DNA from: Dermanyssus gallinae
Lineage: Eukaryota > Arthropoda > Arachnida > Mesostigmata > Dermanyssidae
NCBI GenBank assembly: GCA_003439945.1
Contig: QVRM01005202.1
Span: forward strand, 884,001-948,000
DNA length: 64,000 nt
Reading direction: 5' to 3'
Under the pieces are notes generated by a model that did not search any database, was not told the origin of the DNA, and saw only the letters and a list, made by a program, of their open reading frames with translations. Of the stretch, positions 12,764-25,000 are shown in pieces (position 1 is the stretch's first letter; the number at the start of each line of letters is the position of its first letter). Made by a program: the position numbers and the translations under genes.

Positions 12764-15700
12764 TCAGGTTCTCAAATCTTTAGTCGGACGCGCACCAGCC
12801 GGTTTTAAGATCAAAGACGGATATTAACAGCTTGAAAGGGTCGCACAGAAGGCTATAATGCGGCCTAAGTCTAGGAGGTCCCGTTCGTGGTTCTCTAGGC
12901 TTGTTATCTCAGTCAGCATGGCCTGATGAAGCTTCTGCGTTAAGCTAAGGCCACAAATCAGACTATGCTTGACGTAAGAAATCTATTGTTAAGCTATGCC
13001 GAAGGCACAAGGCAAAGTTTGTCCAGCGGCAAGAGAGGATCTTTCTAGCAAAGGTGAAGCGAGGTCCTTGCGTTACTTGAGTGTGTTACTCAAACGCGGA
13101 ACGAGCGCATCTAATGATCAAGCCCCCGCTGGCTTTGAAACAGGCTACCATGAATAAACAATTCACAGTGGGTGCTATGCTAAAGAAAACAAATCTTGTG
13201 AACTGTGCGTACTAAGAGCAATCTGAGCATACCCTTGTGGGTATCCTTTGTGATTTGTTCGACACGATCATCAGGAAAGAAACGAATACCTAGGCCTTTG
13301 ACTACTTTGAATACCTTTGACGCGTTTCCAGGATTTCTGTCATTTTTGAGGAAAAACTAAAAAATAAAAAAAATAATAAAGGTAAAAAAATTGTACCGAG
13401 TTTTGCCTCAGCAAGAACGCTCGAGAAGAATATTTTTCAAGCGAATTGTAGCAAGACTGGACTCCGCAATGAACCACAACATTTTGCCTAAATAACTCGA
13501 GCCTCGGTGGTGTGTAGATGCAAGACGCCGTTCACGTGCTGCAATCAGCATTTGAGCAAGCTGCGGCAGAGCTACAAGACCAGTTGCATGTAGTTTTCGT
13601 AGACTACGTCAAAGCCCTTGACAAGGCTCCTCGTCACTGACCGGTGGACGCGTTTAGAACACCCATGAAGGCCGAGGCGTCGAAATTCCGACGAGGAGCG
13701 CCAGTTACGACTAGCGATACTATCTTCTGCTATTGGAAGCCCCTGGAGTTTGCAAACACGCTTCCGTGTTTATGACTTTTACTTCACTGTACGGAGACGT
13801 GTTTTACGGCAAACGTTGATCATGTCATAAGCTCAGCCTTGGCTAATGATTATAGGGGTGTAGGAAATGTCAAACGACTTCCCGTTGACGCAGCTGTGTG
13901 TCTTGTTATGGTGAAAACGCTTTCAAAGTTGGCACACAGTCTAGAGAATGTGTGGATCCACCTGACGGAGGCGAATCGGTATTCCCTCTAGAGTTGCTTA
14001 GCGACGTAAAAAGCCATTCAATAGCCTTGCTGGAAAAGCATGCCATCCTTAAGGAGGATATTCTGTATTTTATCAGGGCTAAAACCCAATCCGTGTATGC
14101 CCTGACTGGCTGTTCGCAGATAATAAAGGCGCTTCGGCTGAGACTGCACATGTCTACAGCTCCACCGCTTTACGAATTCTTCATGAAGTGGGGGACGTAA
14201 CACAGGGAGCGGCTGAGATAAAAAAAATACACGTCTCGCTCTTACCTCAATTCTGGGCCAGAATGGCCTGTGACGAAAGCCACGTACACACAAGGTACTG
14301 CATGCATGGCTATTTCCACTTTCTGTATTTGTTCAATGAATTTCACACGAAGTATCTCCATGCAGTTGTCGGCTGTGCTCGCAGAAGTTCTTCCCAATCT
14401 CGAAATGAGTGATGACAATGACAGCATTTTATCTAAAGAATAAATTATGTACATATATAAACGAAAGGAAAACTTATAAGTACATATACTAGGTAGTCAT
14501 CTATGACCGACAAAAGAGCGTTCTGCTAGATTGTTTACACGACGTTTTATATTTACTTTACACGTCTTTACAGCTGCTAGCCCAATACCACATTCCGGTG
14601 GAGTTTGACCAGGAGAGTGGTACCGTTTCGTTTACATTCGACGATGATTCAGGACATCAGCCGCCTTCTGAACTGTACGTGTATACATATTTTACTTGGT
14701 TGTTCGTTATTTAAAAAAATGTCCTACCTATAATAGGGTCACCTAGTAAATACAATTGGCTAATTTAAGAGTCTCAGCCAGTACACTTTATAGATGTTGT
14801 TCATAGGTGTAAACTAATCGGCGTACTTGTCATCAAGTATAATATATGTAAAATGTATGTAATAAAATGTATAATTTATGTAGAATGTATAGATAATAAA
14901 AACCTAGCAAAAATGTTTCTACGTGATCTGGTGAAGCCTTTCAGTGCATGCTAATCGCCTAAAATATCGTTATCCCTTCTCTTAGCCCTTACGAAATAAT
15001 CTCCCAGCAAGGAAATATCATCATACGCATTGGGTCGGACGACTTCGAGTTTCCTCGAGACCTACAGCGGCTCTCTGCTATGCTCGACCACAATACTCTG
15101 CAGGTGAGGATCCGTCCTCATACGATTATACTAATCATAATAATTAACTCTAAACTTGACAGAAATTATTGGGACCGTCTTATGATGCCCCTATCTATTA
15201 GTTCGAATAACTCCGACAAAAAGTACAGGAAGCATTATTGATCCGAATATTAATGAACAATAGAGTTAAAATTGACATAGGTGCCTGATAAAAGTCGTAG
15301 TTTGGATTTCCAAAATGCTTTCAATACGGCCTCTAGCTTCCACCAGCGGCAAAGTTCCAAAGACTCTTTAATCCTGGCCGAAAGTACAGAGGTAACCATA
15401 CGTTCGCAATCCAGTATTTAACAGGCAGGCCATCTAGAGCTAGCCTCAGCAGAACTGTGACGAGCCAAAGATGCACAATTCACTCGTCGAAAAATAAGGA
15501 TTAAAACTCAACGCGCCTAAATATGAAGTTATAGCATTGAAGTCACATCCTAAGCTCAAGATGGCGCATTCTGAACAATCACGGAAGTACTCTCTTTGGT
15601 AGGTCTGATCGAACACAGGATACCCTACTTAGACACCCTAGGATCGCCGCTAACGTCAGGAGAACGTCGCGAGCACTTTTTAAAGCGAAAATTCACCAAG

Positions 15701-18202
15701 ATTATTTTATTGGATGCGTCCCCAAGCCTTAAGTATCAGTAAAAATTGTCAAGACTTAACTTGGCCCCGGCCCCCTAGATGTTGCCTGTTTGACGTTCTG
15801 ATGCAAAGGCGAGCTAAACGCAAGAGGGGCCGCTACGCCCCCCTGCTGACAACCGGCTGATGACATGATTTCAGTTTCACCAAACATCAGAGGAGCCGAT
15901 CAGCTACTCGCTTAGGGCATCACTGGATAGAGAACCAAGGCGTGCTTGGAAACCTCTGCTAAGAGATGCCCCCTTTTTTTTTAGATTTTCCGTAAGGCAA
16001 TTGCTTGTGTACAGTTTTTTCATGTCATGGCTATTTTTAATCCACTCCGGCATTTACCTTGTCTAAATTGGAAACCATGCAAACCAATTTAAGAGTGGCC
16101 GGTCTGGGTCTCGAACCCAGTCCTCCAGAATGCAAGGCAAAGGCTTTGCCACTAAGCCATCTTGCTCGGTAAAGCAAGTAATACATTTGTTTAAATTAAA
16201 AAAAAATACTTTTTAAAACGCAACATTTCTCGTTGTTTTCGAGAAAAGTGCAAGCTCTGTGAGCAATTAAGTCCGCTCCATTTTTAGCGGCACACCCAGT
16301 CTGCCGTGGCTGCCGGTAGTTTTTCACATTAACCTGGAGCAGCAGGATCTTTGTCGCCAATCTACGCAGAGTGTAGCCAATGCCTATGAGTCGGTATCCC
16401 CCAGTTTTATTTTTCAAGGCGATAAGCCTCCTACCATATATAACGTTTCTCTTGGCCGTGGGCAGGTAGAAGGCGTTTTAGATGGTCAGGCGTGAAGCTG
16501 CCGAGGCCTCTCGCCAAACTAGATGGAATGGCGCAAAGTACGTCGGCCGCATCGTCGTTCAAGCACGACCCGACCCGATAGGGCACCACGTCCCCTGCAG
16601 GAGCAGGAGGGTTCTTTGCCATCTCACTAATCGACTCCTCCGTTACGGACGCAATCTGGTCGTCGGAAGACAAGATTCTAATGGCGCTCCGCACATTAAA
16701 ATCCATGGAGAGCTTGTGAGCAGCAATCTAAGCGCAAGCTTTAGCCGTCATTACACCCTCCACCATCGGCTTTTTCGCGATTGAGAGCGGCACCTCCGAA
16801 AAAAAAAACCTTTCCCTGACCACGCTGGCCAGGCTATGGCCTCTTTGATTTTCTTTGTCGACGTGGAGAACTTTTGGGGGAGGATGAGCAGTGCAGTCCA
16901 GCTCTTTCCGTCCTTATTTTTCACAACTTCTTCGAGCAGACGGTGGATGAGCCCTAACATATTTTCATCTTAGACCACGCAATCAGAATGAGGTCTAGGC
17001 AACGACCGGTCGGCCACGGACACCCAAGGCTAATAGCTCAACGTTAGGTCAAGTATTATTGCAAATCGACGCAGGAGCAGCTTAGAGGTGTACCTTAATA
17101 ATCACGCCTATACAACCGCCAGTAGATCAATGCCAAGCAAAGAACATTAGCGAGTAAACCACGCAAAGCGCAAGTAGGCGGACGACAACGCACGCTCTTT
17201 AGTACGTTTGCTCATATCTTCTGACGTGATTAACGTGATAACTACTGAAGAGGAATTCAAGAATACGTACCCTCTTCATAAGGACAGTAGCAATGAAGCA
17301 ATGCAGAATTCTGCTATGCTGGACTCAACTACTTTCCTATGGCTGCCGCTATAAAATTGGAGCCGTAACATACGATACCTTGCCTTGCGGAATCTCAGAC
17401 TAAACAACGACAAGATACCTGATGGCGTGACCGTCCCTTTGTGGTATCATGGGAAGTGCTATAGGTTGCTATAGTGTCTAGATCTGTAATAATAATAATA
17501 ATAATAATAATATTAATAATAATAATGCTATTATTGTTTTATAATGTTCAGTTTTGCGATTGTGGGGTACAAACGCTGAAGCCAGCTTTGTTATTATTGT
17601 AAAAATAATTTGCAGCCATGAGGCTCCATCAGCGTTAGGGTTTGACTAGTTCCTCGCGTACGAATATATGACAAGAAACATGGAGGAAATAGCTTCGGTT
17701 AAAGCAGTTGCCTTTATAAACTAGAATTTCGAGTCAACGACTTAATAGATTACACTGACATATGCATGTAGAGGCATGGTATTAATCGTAGTGGTATGTC
17801 ATGTTAATTTCCAGACCCTCGTAGCCGAGCTGCGCTCCTTTGGTGCCCCTATAGAAATGCGTGGATCTCGTCTTGTCATCACCCGAGAGCGGACAACCAG
17901 CTACAGAATATCGTTACAGGTGAGGGTATATATATACATATCGTACGGAAAAATCAGGCTGGGCGATACTCCTGAGTACCGTCCGGCCTGATTTGTTGGA
18001 CGAGGTGGGTAAGGCAAGCACAGCTCATTGCGAAAACGTTTAAGCTTGGCTATCTTGTGATAATAGGTTAATGCACCCCATGTTCGAAATTGTCCTTCGT
18101 GTTGTGTCATAGGTTACAACGATGCGAGGTCAACCCATCAAAGCGGTCGTGACCATCAATAACGACAGGTATGATTTCCAATGCTAAATTTGTCAGCTTT
18201 TG

Positions 18203-18241
<39 letters not shown>

Positions 18242-19033
18242 CTTCGAATTCATTCTGCTGGCTAGATTTTAACAGTTAAAAAGGCAATAAATCAAATAGA
18301 AGACGTGACGGTTCTTCTTGTCTACTGTATTCTCAAATTATTTTATAGATTAAAATATTTATGGTATTATACTGATAATGAACAATTAGGATTAGTGTTA
18401 TTTACTATATTTCATTTAACTCAAATTCTATTATACTATATGATTTACACTTATTAGCGTTTTCTTCATAATTCTTAATCTTCTTCGCACTTCTGAGAGA
18501 GAAGTGGTGCAAGAGTTTAAGTCTTTATATTAGTATTGCTGCTACTAACAAAGTATAAAAATATTGTTTTTACAGCTGAATTTGCCCTAAAGCACTAGAA
18601 CGGAAAGGCATATGAAAATGTTATTGGCCATATATTTACGACTATTGCTTTTACTTTCCACGGATGTCGTATGCAAGAGGGTAAACAATTATACTAAAGA
18701 TACACCACTCAATTGACAAAAATCCCCCAGATATCAGCTGCCGGCAGATGAGGAACGATTCCAGGCGTTCCTAGCGAAGGAACCATCGATAAATTACAAA
18801 ATCTTCCAGGTAAGCATCGCAGACAAACTACTGGACTAGCCTAGCTGTGCAGTTAATGACCTCAAATTAACTCCGCTACATTAAACACGGGCTAGCCGGT
18901 CGGGTGGTCGACCACGCGCTTTACAAACTATACGTGATGACGTTGAATCATTGTGGTAGCCGGTATCTTAGCTTAGAAAATCAACATCATGTAACATCTT
19001 TAAGCACAAGATCTGCCGGTTAGATCCCATCTG

Positions 19034-19071
<38 letters not shown>

Positions 19072-22000
19072 GTAGGATAGTAGAGCATGATGTAAGCAAT
19101 ATACGCAAGTAAGTAATTCCATAGATAAAACAAACTCGTAACAAAATCACTTATATCACTTATTATTTTTTCTGTGTTGCTACGGTATTTTTTTGGGAGT
19201 TTTGCACACTTAGTCCAGCCATGCTTTATATTGCGGAACCGTGACTTTTCCGCAAGTCCCGGCTGTTTTTTCTTTGTAGTTTTAGTACAAAGGTAAGCTT
19301 TCAAGGTTTTGTACGCCTTCAAAGTCGTACGAATTGAACTCAAGCACCGACGAACACTCCTTTACAATGTTTGTTTCGTAGGCTCTTTCATTCGATGCTT
19401 AGCAATTGCTGAGTTCATCGCTCTAATAGCAAGAATGGAAAAGCACACAGCCTTTTGTTTTTGCTCTTCCCGGAATATACATTCTCGCTTTGTAGCATCA
19501 GTTAGACACTGTCTGATCACGTTCGAATTTATTACTCTGAATTAAAACGGTCTTTGATGCTAATTCCGGGCGCTTAATAACTTTGCCCAAGGCGACCAAT
19601 TAAATTGAGGGCGTTTGTTTTAACTAATCTATAGTTACGGATTTAGTTATCTAAAAGTTACGGAAATTGTCAAGGCTATATATTTTGTTTTATTGGACAT
19701 GTATATATATATATATATTTTTTTTTTTGGACCGTTCACACTACTGTGATACGGCAAGTTTATTTTAAGAGAACCACGGAAATGTTTTTCACTTTACTTC
19801 GTGGTGTGTGTAGTAGTCAGCGCTGAGCTGGTCGTCAGCTTCTCTCCCTCCGCTTTCTTTCATGTTCCAGTTCCTCTTTTTTCTGCATAATCTTCTCGAT
19901 CGCTTTCACTCCCAGCAGCCACTTTTCCTCGCCTTCGGACATCCATGCTACCAGTTCTTTTACTGATCGTCCTTTATTCTGCAAGACGCTCAGCATCGTT
20001 CTTTGCTCTTCGAGCGCTGGGCAGAAGCAGACGGTGTGGGTGACGTCGTCCACCTCGCCCGTCTCGCATGTCACACACCTCGGGTCCTGCACGACCTTGA
20101 TCTTGTACAGGTACGACTGAAAGCAGCCATGACCCGTTAGAACCTGTGTAAGGTGATAAGTTGTCTCCCCGTGGCCTCTGTTCAACTATGTGACCAGGTC
20201 GGGGATTAGGTGTCTGGTCCACGCTCCGGGGGCGTCGTCTGGCGTACAGCTCCACTCGTGCTGCCATTTCCGGAGCGTCTCTTGACGGCTTTCTTGCCTT
20301 CCTCGAGTGGGGTCTTCTTTCCGCCGGCATCTTTCGTCTATTAGCAATGGCCAAGGGACAAGTCTGGCCAGGGCTATGACGGCCTTGGTCTCTACCGTCC
20401 TGTACGCTCTCGCAACCCGTATGGCCATTTTTCTCTGTATTTTTAGAAGTTTGCTCCGGTTCTTTTTCCTTTTCATTGCGAGAGGCCCCCAGACTGGCGC
20501 GGCGTAAAGGACAATGGAATCTGCCACTGTCGCAAGAAGCCGGCGCTTGCCCTCGGACGCTCCTCTAAATCTTGGTAGGATTCTGGCGAGGTTGGTTACT
20601 ACCTTGCCTGCTTTCTCTGTTACATTTTCTATATGAGCGTTTCCCGTGAGAGCACGGTCAACGGTGACCCCCAGGTACTTTGCTGTCTCGTTGACTGCAA
20701 TTTTCACTCCATTCAGAGTCAGGTTCGGCTTGGTGTGGACTTTATTCCCTACTAGCATCACAGCCTCGCTTTTTTCCGGTGCTAGTTCCATCCCGTGGTG
20801 TTTCATCCAAGTTTCCACCTGATGGAGCGCTTTTTGGGCCTTCCGCTCCAGGAGACCCGGGTCTCGATCTGTGACCATTATGGCGAGGTCGTCCGCATAC
20901 GCGATCGTTTGTACTCCCTGCGCCTGGACTACTTCTAGCACTCCGTTGTATGCCATATTCCAGAGGAGAGGGCCCAGGACTGAGCCCTGGGGGACCCCGG
21001 CCGTCATAGGAAACTCATCCTCTCCGTACATCACCGCTCTGTCTTTAAAGTATGACGCAATTACCCTTTGCAGGTATTTAGAGATTTGGATGTCTCTCAT
21101 GACATCTATAACTACTTGCCACCGTAACGAGTTAAACGCGTTTCGTACATCTAGGAGGACGACGAGGCACAGCTCTCTCGACCACTGGTTTCGTTCTCTC
21201 TGCCTCTGGGCCTCTTGTAGAATCCGTTCTATAGCCATCTCTGTTGATCTTCTCTTTCGGAAACCGTACTGTGAGTCTGCCAGAGCTCCCTTGTCCGAAA
21301 GCTCCGCGGTCAGTCACATGTTAACCAGTATCTCGAAAGCCTTACCTATCGTATCCAGGAGGCATATTGGGCGATATCCCCCTGGGTCCGTAGGGGGCTT
21401 TCCTGGCTTTCTAATTAGGGCCAGAATGGCTTTTTTCCACTCCCTCGGATAGTGTCCTTTGGTCCAGATGATGTCTGCTATCCTTTTAAAGACCTCCGGT
21501 TTCTCTTGCAAGAGTATTTTGATGGCTTCTGCCGGAATTCCATCGGGCCCAGGCGCTTTTCTATTGGGGAGGCGCTCAATTATCGCTTTAATTTCCCCGG
21601 CCGTGGTCAGGGGGATGTCCTCCCCGCTCTCTGTTCCGACCGGACGAATGGGTTCATCATGAGTCGGGAAGAGCCTCCTCACTGACGCCACGACCAAGTC
21701 CTTTGAGAGCGCTGGCGTGGGTTTCCGTAGCTTGTCCATGACTATTTTGTATGGTTGCCCCCATATGTCGGTTTCCACCTTCTCGCATAACTCTTTCCAG
21801 GAGTTCCTCTTGCTTTTGTTTATTGCTTTTCTGAGGTTTTTTCTCGCCTCTTTTATTGCCTCCCATTCTCTGTCCGTATTGGTCTTTTTTGCCCTTGCCC
21901 TGGCAAGTGCCCTTCTGGCTTTGTTACACGATGTTCTGATAGACATTACTTCTGTTGTCCACCAGTACTTTGGGGGGTTTTTGTGTGGTGTCCTTCCTTT

Positions 22001-25000
22001 CCCGATGGACGCCAACCTGCAGACTTCTGTCATCATAGCCGTTACAGCTTCTGGCCGGATTTCCTCTTCTTTGTTTAGGAGCTGTTGACCCCTTGCTCTT
22101 ACTTCGTTTCTCATCTTTTCCAGGTCAAGTTTCGACGCGTGCCACGCTACACGGCGGTTGTTGCTTTCCTGCCGCTCGTGTTTCTCTCTGTACTTAAAGC
22201 TTATGTACGCGTGGTCACTTTGGCTATCTTCTTCTAAGACTTTCCAGTTTTGAAGCTTATCTGCCGTTCGTTCAGTTCCGAGGGTCAGGTCTATAAAGGT
22301 GGCCTGGCTTCCTCGGACGAATGTCGGCTCCAGCCCGTCGTTGTAGAGAATTAAGCTATTCTCTGCCAGCCACTCTATCGTGTCTCTGCCCCTCGAGGTT
22401 GTCTCTCTGCTTCCCCATTCCCGTGCCGCCGCGTTGAAGTCTCCTCCCACCAAGACTTCTCTGTTTCGCTTTCTCTGTTCATCTATCTCTTTCCCCAGGC
22501 CGTCCAAGAAATTTGTAAAAGCTTGCCTGCCTGAGTTTGGGGATATATAACAGCTGAAGATCACTGGTCCCCCTTCGATTTCTACCCATACCCATCCTTC
22601 TCCTAATCTTTCAGCCCTTACGGGGTATCCTGGACTCACCCAGACGGCAGCGTCAATGTTTTTGTCAGCAAAACAGTCTCTTCTCCTTCTACGATCAATC
22701 CAACTTTTATTAGGTTCGCTAAGAAGCAAGATGTTTGCGTTCTCTCGTTCTTTTGTCACGTCGAGTACGTCATGAGCCCTTCGCGACCGTGCTACGTTAA
22801 TCTGCAATATCTTGATTTTTCTAGCCGTTTATGTTTTTATTTCTTTTTCTCTTCTTCTGCTTGGCTGCTTGTGGCTCATTTTGTACGATCGGAGGTGGTC
22901 TTGGGTTTATCGTCTTCCCGACGTCATATTCTATATAGTAAGAGTCTTTAAAAAGTTCTTCGTCAGGTAGTGCTATCTGGTTTAAAACTCTAGAAGCGTG
23001 CTCTCGTTTGCGGGTTGTCAAACTTATGTGTTTTAAAATCGAAGAGGGTCTTGAGGCGATGGGTTTCGCGGCGTTATATTGTGTATAGTAGGGGTGGTCG
23101 CTAAAATGCTTTTCGTCAGGTAGTACGGTTCGCTTTAAACGTTTAACAACGTGCTCGCGGTTGCGGATTGTAAGGTTAAAACGCGGTTTCATTCTTCTGC
23201 GATAAAAGGTAGAGTCTGAGCCTCCTCTACGATCACCTATGACCGCTCTTTTTCTCGTCGCTATCTCCTTCAGTGTTTGGTGAGACGCACGACTTCTGGA
23301 GCAGTTTACTTGAGTCTTTTTATGTTGCGTCATTGCGGTTTTGAAACTTAGCAGCCCGTAGGTTTGTTGGCGGTGACCGTACTGTTCTTTTACGCGAGGG
23401 TTGTCTGAAACCGTCGTCGTCCTCAGCGGTGTTTGCTGTTTGATCGGAGGCGTCTGCGGCGTTGTCCGTCGGGTTTTCCTGTTGGCGTGTCGGAGCTGGG
23501 GGAGCTGCGACGTTGTTCTGCCGCGTGGGGGCTAGATCCGGCTGTCCGCGTTGGCGTCTGGCCTCTGTTATTTTGGACCGGTAGTTTGGGCACGCTGCGG
23601 AGTTGGCTGAGTGCCCGGCCCCTCCACAGTTATAACACGAGGGAGCCTTTGCGCATTCGTTTGAGATGTGGCCCAAATCGCCGCATTTGTGGCAGCGTTT
23701 GGTTTCCACTAGCTCGAACGTGCAGGTTCGCGCGTGGTGCCCGACTCTTTGGCATCTTTGGCATGTAGGCACTGTGACCCATTCAGAGATAGGGCAGGAC
23801 GCCCACCCGATCGGAACCTTCCCCAGCTCCGTTAGTTTTGCGGCGTCGGAGTGATTTACCCGGGCCACAGCTGACCATCGGTCGCGGTATCCCTTTTGGG
23901 GCTTCTCGACCGCTAGTGGGGCGGCACTGCCTATTACTTGCTTTAGTGCCTGCTCGACATCTCCTTGCGATGTTCCTTCAAGCAGGTCCCTTATTATGAA
24001 TTTCCGAGGCGTTGAGGTGTCCCTGGAGGCCTGTGCCCCCCCCTTGGTCGTGAGGGCCTCTATGAATGACGCGGAGCCACCCTCTGCAGTTTCTGCGACT
24101 ATCAGTCGCATGTCACCGCTGGTTAAGCGTTGGACTTTTGTCACCCTCACGTTGTATTTAGTCGGGTCAACCATACTGCCAAGACGCTTCAGCGTGTCCG
24201 CGTAGGAGACCCCTTGCTCCCGTTGAAGGAGAATCGAGGTGCCGCTCGGAGCTCTCGCTCCCCCCCTCGCCTGTTGCCCCTTCCTGTTTTTTCCTTGAGT
24301 GACCCCCATCTGGATGTTGTGCTTCCGTGCAATACATTCGAGGAGCTTATTGACTCCCTTGGCCTCCCCCTGGCTTGTCATGTAGGCATGGGGGCATTGT
24401 CCTGCAGCGCTTCGTGTTTATTACGTAACTCTATCGCCTTTACGACCGCCTTCTCAATCATCTCGCCTTCCTCCCACGGCGTGGTATCCTTTGGCAGACG
24501 GATCGCCACTAAGGCACGTGCGGTAGGGAGTCCGTCATCACCTGTCTCCTGGATAGTGCGTGATAGGACTGCGCCTACTTTCTTTCCAGGCTCCCCCGCT
24601 ATTCCTTGAAACTGGTTTGCCATGTTTCTCCAGGTGGCCGAGTCAACCGGGTCCTCTTCCCGGGCAATTAGAACCCGAAGTGGGCTTTCCCTCAGAATGC
24701 TCTCTTTGTAGTGGGACACGTTGTTATACGCGCCATCTGGCCAGTCCCTCGACAAGAGATCTTTTAAGTCGTCTTCAGTGTTGCAACGAGCGATCAGGGT
24801 GTTAATAGCTTCTACCTGTCGGCTGATCTTGTCTGTTTTTAAGATCGCGGCTCGCTGTCTTTCGGCCCGTCTTGCCTTTTCTGTCCGTATTGCTTCTCTT
24901 ACAAGAGACCTGAGCTGTTCCGTTGAGCTTTTGACTACTGTTTGCATGTTTTTGGTGCTAGCGGTGACTCTGTACATGTCGTCGATCAGCTTCATCATTT

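Larger units (their letters stand above)
15104..17814 (+). other. Intron 9: inverted LINE halves around a SINE
   Basis: The 2.7-kb intron is mostly transposon debris: a plus-strand RT fragment (15290-15960), SINE copy 2 (15983-16169), a minus-strand RT fragment (16196-16960) and an (AAT)n tract (17488-17527). The stretch 16970-17480 has nothing recognisable. Confidence 0.6.

Noticed and set aside
13898..14412. Possible transposase frames (FWARMACDESHVHTR)
   Set aside because: A faint SDE-like motif but no other supporting transposase motifs; could be chance or very old debris.
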